Source: Massilia sp. IC2-477
GTDB taxonomy: Bacteria; Pseudomonadota; Gammaproteobacteria; Burkholderiales; Burkholderiaceae_D
Length of the DNA stretch: 64,000 bases
Reading direction: 5' to 3'
Assembly (NCBI RefSeq): GCF_020707265.1
Contig: NZ_JAJFEQ010000005.1
Coordinates: 310,001 to 374,000, forward strand
The number at the start of each line of letters is the position of its first letter. The first letter of the stretch is position 1. A model generated the notes under the pieces. The model was given only the letters and a program-made list of their open reading frames with translations. It made no database searches and had not been told where the DNA came from. The position numbers and the translations under genes were made by a program. Positions 25,191 through 34,601 of this stretch are shown piece by piece.

Positions 25191-28100
25191 TTACACAGGC
25201 TGCGGCGTACCGCGGCCGCGGCCGGTCACCAGGCGGCCGATGCGCACGATGCCGCGGAACACGAAGCGCACGAAGGTCAGCGTCAGGATCGCCTCGACGA
25301 AGGTCATGAGGAAGGCCAGCGCCGGGTTGAAGCGGCCGGCGCGGCGGTTGAACTTCGCATACATGCGGTCGCGGGCGATCTCGATGCTGTCGTAGAAGGT
25401 CGGTACCACCAGCAGGGTCAGGAAGGTCGAGGTGATGGTGCCGCCGATGATCGCGATGGCCAGCGGCTGGTAGAACTGGCCGGCGTCGCCGAGGGCCAGC
25501 GCCACCGGCAGCATGCCGGCGATCAGCGCGAAGGTCGTCATCAGGATCGGACGCAGGCGCTTGCGGCCGGCCTGCATCAGGGCTTCCTCACGGTCCATGC
25601 CCTCCTTTTCCAGCGCACGGGCGGCGTCCAGCAGCAGGATCGCGTTCTTCGCCACCAGGCCCATCAGCATGATGACGCCGATCAGGCTCATCAGGTTGAG
25701 GGTGTTCTTGGTCAGCAGCAGCGCCAGCACCACGCCGATCAGGGACAGCGGCAGCGACAGCATCACGCCCATCGGTGCGGTGAAGGAACCGAACTGCATC
25801 ACCAGGATCAGGTACATCAGGCCGATACCCGAGATCAGGGCGATGCCCATGGCGCTGAACACTTCCTGCTGGTCCTGGCCGGCGCCGCCCAGCTGCAGGC
25901 CATAGCCCGGCGGGAAGTCGAAGCTCTTCGCCAGTTTCATGGCGTCGGCGGTGACCTCACCCGGCGAACGGCCCTGGGCATTGGCGGACACGGTGATCAT
26001 GCGCTCGCCGTTCTTGTGGCGGATGGCCGCCGGGCCCTTGCCCATGGTGATGCTGGCGATCTGCTCCAGCGGCACCATCATGCCGGTACCCGACACCGCG
26101 ATCGGCAGGCGCTCGATGCTGTCGGTATTGACGCGGTCGTCAGGGTGCAGGCGCACGGCGACGTCGCGGGTCTCGCTGCTTGGGTCGACCCAGTCGCCCA
26201 CTTCGATGCCGGCGAAGGCCACGCGCAGGGACTGGGCGGCGTCGTTGATCGAGATGCCCATGGCGTTGGCCAAGCCGCGGTCGAGCACGATCTGCAACTC
26301 GTTCTTCGGATCCTGCTCCGACAGGGTGACGTCGACCGCGCCCGGGACCTGGCGCAGCTTTTCCATATAGGCCGTGGTCAGGTCCATCAGCTTGCGCGAA
26401 TCCGGACCGGTGAACTGGATCTGGACCGGCTTGCCGCCGCCGTTCAGGTCGTCGATCACGGTGTACTCGGCGCCGACCAGGCGGCCGACCTTCTCGCGCA
26501 GCTCGACCGCGATGTCGGCGCCGCTGCGCTTGCGGGTGCTGCGCTTGCCGATGTCGACATAGATACGGCCGCCGCCGGTGTTTGCATTGCTGTTGGTGTC
26601 CTTCACTTCCGGGATCGAACGGGCCAGCTCGGCCGCCGCTTCGACCTTGCGGCGTGCGTACTCGACGCTCGACGAGGCCGGCACGCGGATCTCGACCATC
26701 AGGGTACCCTGGTCGGATTTCGGCAGGAAGCTCGAGCCGCCGAAGGTGGCGTGCAGGGCGATCGCGCCGACGAAGCTGGCGACGGCGATGGCGGCCATCC
26801 ACTTGCGGTGGTGCAGCGCCCAGGCGATCACGTTGCCGTAGCGGTCGGCCTGGTGGTCGAACCAGTGGTTGAACTTGTCCAGCGCCGCGCCAATGCCCTT
26901 CTTCTTGGCATGGTGGTGGCCCGGCGGGTCGCCCCAGTAGGCCGACAGCATCGGGTCGAGGGTGAAGGAGATGAACAGCGACACGATCACCGAGCAGGTC
27001 ACGGTCAGCGCGAACGGACCGAACCATTGTCCGGCCATGCCGGGCATGAAGGCGACCGGGATGAACACGGCCATGATCGAGAAGGTGGTCGCGGCCACGG
27101 CCATGCCGATCTCGGCGGTGCCTTCCAGGGCGGCGGTGCGGCGGTCGGAACCGAGTTCCATGTGACGCACGATGTTTTCCCGCACCACGATCGCATCGTC
27201 GATCAGCACGCCGATCGCCAGCGACAGGCCGAGCAGGGTCATGAAGTTCAGCGTGAAGCCGCACAGCCAGACCGCGATGAAGGCGGCCAGCACCGAGGTC
27301 GGCAGCGACAGTGCGGTGATCAGGGTCGAACGCCAGGAGTTCAGGAAGGCGTACACCACGAAGATGGTCAGGATCGCGCCCAGCACCAGGGCTTCGATCA
27401 CGTTGTTCAGGCTCATCTGGGCGTCGTCGCCGCCGTCGCGCACGACTTCGAGCTTGGTGCCCTCCGACAGTTCCTTCTGGGTCTCTTCGACCACCTTGTG
27501 GACCTTCTTGGCCAGCGACACGGTCGACGCGTCACGCGAACGTGCAATCTGGATGCCCACGTTCGGCTTGCCGCTGCGCATGGACAGGCTGTTGATGTCG
27601 GCGTAGCCGTCCTTGATCTCGGCGACCTGGTTCAGGCGCACGATCTGGTCGCCATTACGCTTGACCACGACCTGCGAGAAATCTTCCGGACGCTCGATAC
27701 GGCCGACCAGGCGGATGCCCTTCTCGTCCAGCTCGCTGCGCAGCTTGCCCACTGGCGCGTTCGTGTTCTGGGTGCGCAGAGCATTGGTCACGTCCGACAC
27801 CGACACGCCGAACTCGCGCAGCTTCTCGGCGCGCAGCAGCACCGACAGTTCGCGGCGCAGGGCGCCGTTCACGGTGACGGTGGAGACGCCGTCGATGGCG
27901 CGGAATTTATCGGCCAGCACGTCTTCGGCATAGCGCGAGATTTCCGCGTGGCTCTGCGAGCTCGAGGACAGGGCCAGCGACATGACCGGTTCCGAGGCCG
28001 GGTCGATGCGGCGCATGATCGGCTCGCGCATCTCGACCGGCAGCTTGTAACGCACCGAGGCGATCGCGTTACGCACGTCGTCCGAGGCTTCGATCAGGTT

Positions 28101-28397
28101 GCGGCCGAAATCGAACTCCATCCAGATCGAGGAACCGCCCTCGTAGGAATTCGAATTGACTTCGGTGACGCCCTGGATCGCCAGCATCTGCTTTTCGATG
28201 CGGTTGGTGATCTCGCGCTCTGAGGTCTCGGGCGAGGCGCCCGGATACGGGATGTCGACCACGATGATCGGCACCTCGACGTCCGGGTTCTGGTTCACCT
28301 TCAGCTTGGACAGGGCCAGCAGGCCCATGGCCATCATCGCCACGATCAGCACGACCGTGGCGACGGGTTTCTTGACACTGAAATTAGAGAGGAACAT
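25191..28397 (-). CDS. RND multidrug efflux permease (HAE1 family)
   Basis: A 1068-residue inner-membrane proton antiporter with the duplicated 6+6 TM layout and two large periplasmic loops. N-terminal [21 protein letters not shown] is typical. The proton-relay Asp pair is in [11 protein letters not shown] (about residue 405) and the matching Lys in [14 protein letters not shown] (about residue 945). The pseudo-repeat motifs [15 protein letters not shown] and LPTSVLAAF are also present. Family: AcrB/MexF-like RND permeases exporting hydrophobic and amphipathic compounds. A C-terminal extension after TM12 (about 30 residues, ending [10 protein letters not shown]) is unusual. It lies 28 bases after the adaptor gene; there is no outer-membrane factor gene in the operon, so it presumably uses one encoded elsewhere. 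Confidence 0.95.
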   Translation of the reverse strand: MFLSNFSVKKPVATVVLIVAMMAMGLLALSKLKVNQNPDVEVPIIVVDIPYPGASPETSEREITNRIEKQMLAIQGVTEVNSNSYEGGSSIWMEFDFGRNLIEASDDVRNAIASVRYKLPVEMREPIMRRIDPASEPVMSLALSSSSQSHAEISRYAEDVLADKFRAIDGVSTVTVNGALRRELSVLLRAEKLREFGVSVSDVTNALRTQNTNAPVGKLRSELDEKGIRLVGRIERPEDFSQVVVKRNGDQIVRLNQVAEIKDGYADINSLSMRSGKPNVGIQIARSRDASTVSLAKKVHKVVEETQKELSEGTKLEVVRDGGDDAQMSLNNVIEALVLGAILTIFVVYAFLNSWRSTLITALSLPTSVLAAFIAVWLCGFTLNFMTLLGLSLAIGVLIDDAIVVRENIVRHMELGSDRRTAALEGTAEIGMAVAATTFSIMAVFIPVAFMPGMAGQWFGPFALTVTCSVIVSLFISFTLDPMLSAYWGDPPGHHHAKKKGIGAALDKFNHWFDHQADRYGNVIAWALHHRKWMAAIAVASFVGAIALHATFGGSSFLPKSDQGTLMVEIRVPASSSVEYARRKVEAAAELARSIPEVKDTNSNANTGGGRIYVDIGKRSTRKRSGADIAVELREKVGRLVGAEYTVIDDLNGGGKPVQIQFTGPDSRKLMDLTTAYMEKLRQVPGAVDVTLSEQDPKNELQIVLDRGLANAMGISINDAAQSLRVAFAGIEVGDWVDPSSETRDVAVRLHPDDRVNTDSIERLPIAVSGTGMMVPLEQIASITMGKGPAAIRHKNGERMITVSANAQGRSPGEVTADAMKLAKSFDFPPGYGLQLGGAGQDQQEVFSAMGIALISGIGLMYLILVMQFGSFTAPMGVMLSLPLSLIGVVLALLLTKNTLNLMSLIGVIMLMGLVAKNAILLLDAARALEKEGMDREEALMQAGRKRLRPILMTTFALIAGMLPVALALGDAGQFYQPLAIAIIGGTITSTFLTLLVVPTFYDSIEIARDRMYAKFNRRAGRFNPALAFLMTFVEAILTLTFVRFVFRGIVRIGRLVTGRGRGTPQPV

Positions 28398-28425
28398 TTG
28401 TTATTTTCCTTATGGGCGTATGCCC

Positions 28426-29592
28426 TTATTTGCCCTGCACCGGCGCTGCGCTGGCGACGCGCGCGGTCGCCATGTCGACCTTCTGGCCGTCCTTCAGGTT
28501 CGAGGTCGGGGCGCGCAGCACGATGTCGCCGGCAGCCAGGCCCTGCTTGATCTCGTAGTTGCCGGTGCGCGGATCGCGCTCGCCGACCACCAGGTTGACC
28601 TGGGACAGGGTCTTGTCCTTGATGCGCCAGGTGTAGGCCTTGTCGCCCGAGCGCACCACGGCCGCTTCCGGCAGCATCAGGGCGTCGGTCGACTGGGCGT
28701 CGACGCGGCCCTCGGCGTACAGGCCGGCCACCTTCGGCTGGTTCTTGTCGGCGAACTCGATCACCACTTCGACCTGGCGGGTGACGGCGTTGGCGGCCGG
28801 GTCGATGCGCTTGACGATGCCGGCGAACTGCTGCTCGCCGTAGCCGTTGACGCGGAAATTAACCTTCTGGCCGGTGCGCACGGCGGCGATCGAGTCGGCC
28901 GAGACGCGGCCCTGGAAGCGCATGCTGTTCGGGTCGATGACTTTCACCAGCTCCTTGCCGATGGTGGCGGTGTCGCCGGCCGAGACCTTGCGCTCGGAGA
29001 CGATGCCGTCGAACGGGGCGCGCACGACGGTGCGCGACAGCTGCTGCTGCGCGGTGGCGGCGCGCGAGCGGGCGGCCGAGAGTTCGCTCTGGGCGCTGTT
29101 GCGGCGCACTTCGGCTTCGTCCAGGCCGACCGCCGAGGTCATGCCCGAGGCGCGCAGGGTCTTCATGCGATCGAGCTGGCGGTTGGCCTGGTCGAGGGCC
29201 TGGCTGGCGGCGCGCACCGCTTCGCCGGCAGAGGCCACGGTGTCGCGGATCGCGGTTTCATCCAGGCGCACCAGCACGTCGCCGCGCTTGACCGGCTCGC
29301 CATTCTCTTTCAGGACCTGCAGGACCACGGCCGAGACCTCGGCACGCAGGTCGGCCTTGCGCTCCGGCTGGATCGAGCCGGTCACGACCGGACCGCTGCT
29401 CAGGGTGTCGCTCTGGACGGTGAGCACGTCTTCCGGCGCTACCTGCAGCTGCGAAGGACGCTTGTCCTTGGGGGCGCCCTTGGCGCCGGCCTGGGCGGTC
29501 TCCTGGCCCGGCTTGGCGGGTTCCTTGGACTCCTTGCTGCAGGCGACGAGCGCCGAGGCGATGGCAAGGACGAGTAGTGATTTGCGCAGCAT
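28426..29592 (-). CDS. RND efflux periplasmic adaptor lipoprotein
   Basis: A 388-residue membrane-fusion protein. The lipobox LVAC puts an acylated Cys at residue 18. A Lys/Pro-rich linker is followed by a biotinyl-lipoyl-like half (SGPVVTGSIQPERKADLRAEV), an alpha-hairpin (about 125-185), the second lipoyl half with TVVRAPFDGIVSERKVSAGD, a beta-barrel, and a membrane-proximal domain. It bridges the permease and an outer-membrane channel. CTGGAG precedes the ATG. First gene of the pump operon; no adjacent regulator is seen. Efflux of dyes or antibiotics is possible but the substrate is unknown. Confidence 0.94.
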   Translation of the reverse strand: MLRKSLLVLAIASALVACSKESKEPAKPGQETAQAGAKGAPKDKRPSQLQVAPEDVLTVQSDTLSSGPVVTGSIQPERKADLRAEVSAVVLQVLKENGEPVKRGDVLVRLDETAIRDTVASAGEAVRAASQALDQANRQLDRMKTLRASGMTSAVGLDEAEVRRNSAQSELSAARSRAATAQQQLSRTVVRAPFDGIVSERKVSAGDTATIGKELVKVIDPNSMRFQGRVSADSIAAVRTGQKVNFRVNGYGEQQFAGIVKRIDPAANAVTRQVEVVIEFADKNQPKVAGLYAEGRVDAQSTDALMLPEAAVVRSGDKAYTWRIKDKTLSQVNLVVGERDPRTGNYEIKQGLAAGDIVLRAPTSNLKDGQKVDMATARVASAAPVQGK

Positions 29593-29824
29593 GTGGTTCT
29601 CCAGAGAATGGACTTGGTTGTTCTTGTAAAAATACGAATATAGACAGCCAGCGCGCAGTATCGATTAGTGCCCTACCAACTTCAAGTGACGACTCTGCGT
29701 ACTGCCGAAATCGAGGGATGAAATGCGGTATTTCGCGACGAGCTGCATTCCTGACGGACTGAAATGTGCCCGATTTCGGACACCTGCGGACAGGCGGACG
29801 TCCGCAATTCCGCCTATCCGGCCT

Positions 29825-30250
29825 TTAGAGACCCGTCCCGAAAATCGCGTGGATCAGGAAGCCCATGCCGATGCCGGTCAGGATGCCGCCGCCGATCTCC
29901 ACCAGGGTATGGCCCATGCGCTCGCGCAGGACGATGTGGCCGACGGTGTCGACGGCCAACCGGTTGATCGCAGCCGCCTGGCGGCCGACGTGCTGGCGCA
30001 GGCTGTTGGCGTCGATCATGACGATGAAGGCGAGCGTGACGGCGACCCCGAAGGCCGGGTGGCCGATCCCCTCGCGCAATGCGATCAGGGTAGCCATGCT
30101 GGTGACCACCGAGCTGTGGTTGCTGGGGAAGCCGCCGTTGCCGACCAGGTTGAAGGCCAGGCGGCGCTGGCGCACGCTGGTGATCAAGAACTTGATCGGG
30201 CCGACCACCATCCAGGTCAGCACGGGTGTTACAAGATATGCAAGATCCAT
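29825..30250 (-). CDS. Divergent PAP2-family membrane protein (YuiD/DUF212-like)
   Basis: A 141-residue membrane protein related to acid phosphatase/vanadium-dependent haloperoxidase-related proteins. Key segment GGFPSNHSSVVTSMATLIALREG keeps the SxH motif of PAP2 phosphatases, and RQHVGRQAAAINRL and LRERMGHTLVEIGGGILTGIGMG match the YuiD-type pattern. Four to five TM helices are visible. Start chosen at ATG 30250 (MDLAYLVTPVL); upstream in-frame codons exist but look non-coding. Function unknown; some relatives dephosphorylate lipids. The 232-base gap before the pump adaptor (29593-29824) holds no gene that I can support. Confidence 0.82.
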   Translation of the reverse strand: MDLAYLVTPVLTWMVVGPIKFLITSVRQRRLAFNLVGNGGFPSNHSSVVTSMATLIALREGIGHPAFGVAVTLAFIVMIDANSLRQHVGRQAAAINRLAVDTVGHIVLRERMGHTLVEIGGGILTGIGMGFLIHAIFGTGL

Positions 30251-30418
30251 GTCCAAAATCCAGGTAAAGTGTTGCAAAATGATGCCGGACAGAATTATCT
30301 CAGATGCAAGGCATCGTCGATACAGAAACAAGGGTGAATCGGAGACATCCGTAGCGCCGCCACACCACCTGGGACGCTAATATTCCTTTAACTAGACTAG
30401 ACAGGCAAGGGAGAGTTT

Positions 30419-31468
30419 ATGCGGCATTTTCGGTTGTCGATCGGCGTCACGGTCATCCTGATGGGCCTCGCGGGCTGGTGGGGCTATGAGCACCGCGGGA
30501 TGGCGGGACTGTTGCAGGCCCTCTGGATCACGGCCGTGCTCGGCGTGCTGGAAGTGTCGCTTTCTTTCGACAACGCGGTGGTCAACGCCTCCGTCCTGCG
30601 CGGCTGGAACGAATTCTGGCGCAAGCTCTTCCTCACGGTCGGCATCCTGGTCGCCGTGTTCGGCATGCGCCTGCTGTTCCCGCTGGTGATCGTGTCGGCC
30701 GCCACCGGCCTTGGCCTGATCGAGGTCTGGCACATGGCAATCGACAATCCGACAGAATATTCGCGCCACCTGACCGAGAAGCATGCCGAGGTGGCCGCTT
30801 TTGGCGGGGCCTTCCTGATGCTGGTCTTCCTGAACTTCCTGTTCGACGAGGAAAAGGAATTGCACTGGCTGGGCTGGATCGAGGAAAAGGTGGGCAAATA
30901 CGGCACCGAGGGGCTGGCCATCATGCTGACCCTGCTGGCCGTGTGCGGCGCCATGTACCTGATGCCGCCCGCGCGCAAGCTGCCGGTCCTGATCGCCGGC
31001 GTCACGGGTGTGCTCATCTATATTGGCGTGCAATGGCTGAGCGGCCTGCTGGAAAAAGAGGAAGAAGACCCGACCGTCGGCAAGATGATCGCCCAGGGCA
31101 GTATCGGCGGCTTTCTCTACCTGGAAGTGCTGGACGCCTCGTTCAGTTTCGACGGCGTGATCGGCGCCTTTGCCATTACCAACGACGTCGTGATCATCAT
31201 GCTGGGCCTGGCGATCGGCGCCATGTTCGTGCGCTCGATGACGGTGTTCCTGGTCTACAAGGGCACGCTGGAAGAATTTGTCTACCTCGAACACGGCGCC
31301 CACTACGCGATCGGCATCCTGGCCCTGATCATGTTCCTGAGCGTCCATTACCACGTGCCGGAATGGTTCACCGGGCTGTCGGGCCTCGCCTTCATCCTGG
31401 TGTCGCTGTGGTCGTCGGTGCGCTACCGGCGCCGTGTGGAGGCCCGGGAAGCCGGCCTGGGTGACTGA
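30419..31468 (+). CDS. DUF475 family integral membrane protein (TerC-like)
   Basis: A 349-residue membrane protein with about nine TM helices. Two internally repeated motifs, VSLSFDNAVVNASVL near residue 48 and DASFSFDGVIGAFAIT near residue 240, are the hallmark of TerC/LysE-superfamily metal transporters, with an acidic Asp in each repeat probably lining the pathway. DUF475 proteins are relatives of TerC/MntP-like exporters; manganese or other cation export is a family-level inference. AGGGAG precedes the ATG. It stands alone. Confidence 0.88.
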   Translation: MRHFRLSIGVTVILMGLAGWWGYEHRGMAGLLQALWITAVLGVLEVSLSFDNAVVNASVLRGWNEFWRKLFLTVGILVAVFGMRLLFPLVIVSAATGLGLIEVWHMAIDNPTEYSRHLTEKHAEVAAFGGAFLMLVFLNFLFDEEKELHWLGWIEEKVGKYGTEGLAIMLTLLAVCGAMYLMPPARKLPVLIAGVTGVLIYIGVQWLSGLLEKEEEDPTVGKMIAQGSIGGFLYLEVLDASFSFDGVIGAFAITNDVVIIMLGLAIGAMFVRSMTVFLVYKGTLEEFVYLEHGAHYAIGILALIMFLSVHYHVPEWFTGLSGLAFILVSLWSSVRYRRRVEAREAGLGD

Positions 31469-31551
31469 GTCATTTTGCTATTTTGTCCAGCCGTGGCAGA
31501 ATGGGCGCGGCTGCGACGCTGCCATCCTGACAACTACACCACCAGATCACC

Positions 31552-31944
31552 ATGCCGAAACGCGCTACCGCCCTTCTCCTGTCCGCCCTTGCCGCGATCA
31601 TCGTGCTGTTCGCGCTGTACACCTGGTTCACGCTGAGCTGGTCGTACTCGGAAGGCGAACGCGCGGGCTACTTGCAGAAGTTTTCCAAAAAGGGCTGGCT
31701 GTGCAAGACCTGGGAAGGCGAGATCCTGCTGTCGAGCATGCCGGGCGCAATCCCGGAGCGCTTCGCCTTCACCGTGCGCGACGACGCGGTGGTCAAGCAG
31801 CTGCAGACGGCGATGGGACAGCGCGTGCAGATCACCTACGAGCAGCACGTTGGGGTGCCGACCACCTGCTTCGGGGAGACGGAGTATTTTGCGACCAAGG
31901 CCACGGCGGGGCCGGTGAATCCGGTGGGGGCGAATCCGCAGTGA
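31552..31944 (+). CDS. Small membrane-anchored protein of unknown function
   Basis: A 130-residue protein with one N-terminal TM helix (about residues 7-27, ALLLSALAAIIVLFALYTWF), then a conserved periplasmic domain. It contains SYSEGERAGYLQKFSKKGWLCKTWEGE, LPG-like turns and VQITYEQHVGVPTTCFGETEYF, with two Cys (about residues 51 and 104) that could pair. Proteins like this occur widely in Proteobacteria and are sometimes mislabelled 6-phosphogluconate dehydrogenase; no enzymatic motif is present. Function unknown. Confidence 0.82.
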   Translation: MPKRATALLLSALAAIIVLFALYTWFTLSWSYSEGERAGYLQKFSKKGWLCKTWEGEILLSSMPGAIPERFAFTVRDDAVVKQLQTAMGQRVQITYEQHVGVPTTCFGETEYFATKATAGPVNPVGANPQ

Positions 31945-32003
31945 GACGTTTGACGTATTAATGTGGTACTAATGATATGCGCGGCATATCAGGCGAACTT
32001 GGA

Positions 32004-32128
32004 GGGAATCATGCCAGTGGCATGATTCCCGCCTGCGCCGGGATGACGTGATAAAGGTACTGGTGAAATCACGCAGCGCCTCTACTCTGCGCTAACTGCA
32101 AAACCGTCGCTCCGGCGACGGCCGGAGC
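32004..32128. repeat. REP doublet, family A (copy 1)
   Basis: Two related palindromic units face each other: 32025-32048 (reverse complement CGTCATCCCGGCGCAGGCGG) and 32105-32128 (CGTCGCTCCGGCGACGGCCG), about 56 bases apart. Outside the left unit lies a perfect 12-bp inverted repeat, GGGAATCATGCC-AGT-GGCATGATTCCC (32004-32030). The same arrangement occurs at 51253-51365. This fits REP doublets (REPIN-like non-autonomous elements). It lies between convergent genes, in a 224-base gap. Confidence 0.75.
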
Positions 32129-32168
32129 CCAATTTGACCTTCGTCCGCGCACCGTTAGCGCGTGAGGA

Positions 32169-34487
32169 TCATTCCTCACTCTTCCTCTGATTCAAAATCA
32201 CATCCGCCAACCTGGTCGCCGCCTGCGACGCCGATGCCGGATGCGACTGCTTGAACCTGCCCAGTACCTCGCGCGTGATGTTCACCGACGCCACCCGGTG
32301 CTCGGCCTCCGCCTTGCGCTCGCCGATCGCGCGCTCGGTCGTCCCGAGCTCATGCGACTGCTCGTCGTGGCGCTGCGCTTCCAGCTCTGCCAGTTCCCGG
32401 CGCGCCTGCGCCATGCGCTGGGTTGCCTCGGCCGCCTTGCGCTGCATCTCGGCGTGACGCTGGGCGTGCTCGAGCAGGGCCCGCTGGGCTTCGCGTTTCT
32501 CGACCGCCGCCTGCAGCGCCGCTGCTTCCAGCGCTTCGCGTTCGCGCGCCAATCTAGCCTGCTCTTCCTCGGCGGCGGCGCGCGCCTGGGCGGCCTGGGC
32601 CGCCGCCTGTTCCGACGCCAAGCGCGCGGCTGCGGCTTCGTTGGCGCGTGCGTCCGATGCCGCCTGCTGGCGCTGCGCAGCCAGCTTGCGCTCGACCAGG
32701 GCCAGCGACTCGCGCGCCGCCTCGGTGGCGGCCCGCTCTTCCGCGATCGCCGCGTCCATCAAGGCCGCCTGGCGGCGCTCGGCCTCGGCGCGGTCGGCCT
32801 GCACCTGGGCCAGCTCGGCGGCGCGGCGCGCCTGGGCCTGCTGGGCCGCGGCGGCCGCTTCGGCATGTTCCGCTTCCTCGATGGCGGCGCGCGCCTGGGC
32901 GCGCTGGGCCTCGAGCGCGGCCTGCTGCGCGGCCTCCATGCGGCGCTCGGCCTCGAGCTGCTCGCGCAGCTGGGCAGCGGCCGCTCCCGCCGCCGCTTCG
33001 CGTGCATGGGCGGCCTGGGTCAGTTCCTGCTCGGCCTGCAGGCGTTCCTGTTCCTGCGCCACGGCCGCTTCCTCGGCCGCTGCGCGCTCGCGCTCGGCCT
33101 GGACCACGCGCTCGGCCTGCTCGGCGCGCTGGCGGGCTGCCGCCAGGGCTTGCTGCTGGACCTCGGCCTGCTGGCGGCTCGAGGCCATCGCCGCTTCCGC
33201 CAGCACGTTCTCCTCGGCCTTGGCGGCGGCGGCCTGCGACGCTAGGGCCGCGCGCTCTTCCGCCAGCGCGCGTTCGCGCTGTTCTTGCTCGGCCTGGCGC
33301 AGTGCCGCCTCGGTTGCGGCTGCATCGGCGGCGGCACGCTCGCGCGCATGTTCGGCGGCCACGGCCTCGGCTTCCAGACGCGCCTGGACCTGCGTGCTCG
33401 CCTCTTCCTCGGCGCGGGCGCGTTCCTCGGCCACGTCGCGCAGCTTGCGGTCGGCGTCGATGCGCGCTTCGGTCGCGGCCAGGATGCGGGTCTCGGCTTC
33501 GCGCCGCGCTTCCGCGGCGGCGGCTGCCATCTGTTCCAGGCGCTCGCGGTGGGTGGCGGCGTCGCGCAATTCCTTTTCGGTCTGCAGGCGCATGCGCAGC
33601 GACTGGGCGGCAACGCGCTCGGACTCTGCCTGGGCCAGGGCGATCGCTTCGCGTTCCTGCTCGATGTGGGCCAGTGCGCGCGCCTCTTCCAGCGCCCGCG
33701 CTTCGGCCGCGGCGCGCGCAAAGGCGGACGCCAGCGCCACCTGGTCGGCGCGTTCGCGCTGCTGGGTCAGCTCCAGCGCCTCGGCCTCGGCCTCGGCCAG
33801 CTTCTCGGCGGTCTGGCGGGCGGCGCGCTCGGCCCGCTCGCGCTCGCGCGCCAGGATCGCCACCCGCGCATCGGCGCTGGCGTTGTGCAGCACTTCTTCC
33901 TTGGCCGCTTCCACCGCCGCCATCCGTTCGGCCGCCTGCAGGCGCGCCTGCTCGGTCTGCGCCAGCAGCTCCTCCGCCGCGCGCGCGGCCTGGGCCGCCA
34001 TCTCGGCCTGCGCTTCCACCTGGGCGGCGGCGCGGCGGCGCGCTTCCTCTTCATGGCGGGCGCGCGACTCGGCCGCCATGCGGGTTTCGGTCTCATGCTG
34101 GACGCGGGCACGCAGCTCGGCGGTCTCCTGGCGGATCACTTCCAGGCGTTCGTTCGATGCCTGGGCAGCGGCGCGCAGCGACTCCAGCCGGTCGCGGTTG
34201 GCGGCGATCGCCTCTTCCGAGGCCTGGGCACTGGCCAGGGCCGCCGCGGTCGCGGCGGCGTCCATGGCGGCGCGCTCCTCGGCCAGCGAACGGGCGCGCG
34301 CCTCGGCATGGGCGCGGCTCTCGGCCGCTACATTGGCCTTGGCTTCCGCCTCGACCCGGGCGATGGCTTCCTGGATCTCGCGCATCTCCATGGGCGCGCG
34401 CCCTGGCGGCTCGGGCACGGCGCTCCCGGCGTGGGAGAGGTCGATCGCGAAATCAGTGTCGTCGTGCTCGGGCTTGATGGGTTCCAT
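32169..34487 (-). CDS. Large Ala/Glu/Arg coiled-coil protein
   Basis: A 772-residue protein almost wholly predicted as coiled coil. About residues 35-715 are nearly continuous heptad-like Ala/Glu/Arg/Gln sequence (AEARARSLAEERAAMDAAA, RQAEQEQRERALAEERAAL, and similar). The N-terminus (MEPIKPEHDDTDFAIDLSHAG) is acidic and non-helical, and the last 45 residues form a small domain (VNITREVLGRFKQSHPASASQAATRLADVILNQRKSEE). No signal peptide or TM segment is seen, so it is cytoplasmic. The second ATG (34487) is preferred over 34493 because GAGA then sits 7 bases upstream. It follows srkA by 114 bases on the same strand. I do not recognise a characterised homologue; it could be a cytoskeletal or scaffold element. 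Confidence 0.88.
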   Translation of the reverse strand: MEPIKPEHDDTDFAIDLSHAGSAVPEPPGRAPMEMREIQEAIARVEAEAKANVAAESRAHAEARARSLAEERAAMDAAATAAALASAQASEEAIAANRDRLESLRAAAQASNERLEVIRQETAELRARVQHETETRMAAESRARHEEEARRRAAAQVEAQAEMAAQAARAAEELLAQTEQARLQAAERMAAVEAAKEEVLHNASADARVAILARERERAERAARQTAEKLAEAEAEALELTQQRERADQVALASAFARAAAEARALEEARALAHIEQEREAIALAQAESERVAAQSLRMRLQTEKELRDAATHRERLEQMAAAAAEARREAETRILAATEARIDADRKLRDVAEERARAEEEASTQVQARLEAEAVAAEHARERAAADAAATEAALRQAEQEQRERALAEERAALASQAAAAKAEENVLAEAAMASSRQQAEVQQQALAAARQRAEQAERVVQAERERAAAEEAAVAQEQERLQAEQELTQAAHAREAAAGAAAAQLREQLEAERRMEAAQQAALEAQRAQARAAIEEAEHAEAAAAAQQAQARRAAELAQVQADRAEAERRQAALMDAAIAEERAATEAARESLALVERKLAAQRQQAASDARANEAAAARLASEQAAAQAAQARAAAEEEQARLAREREALEAAALQAAVEKREAQRALLEHAQRHAEMQRKAAEATQRMAQARRELAELEAQRHDEQSHELGTTERAIGERKAEAEHRVASVNITREVLGRFKQSHPASASQAATRLADVILNQRKSEE

Positions 34488-34601
34488 GGGCATTCTCAGT
34501 GGCGGACGCAGTGCGCGTCCTGCCGATTATCCGGCAAATCGATGCTTGGCGTCACGCCGAACTGAACGGCGAATCGAAGGCAATTCTACCGTTCAACATG
34601 G

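Noticed and set aside
29593..29824. A 60-codon plus frame between the efflux adaptor and PAP2 genes
   Set aside because: No ribosome site, no recognisable sequence, and it overlaps the likely efflux promoter region.
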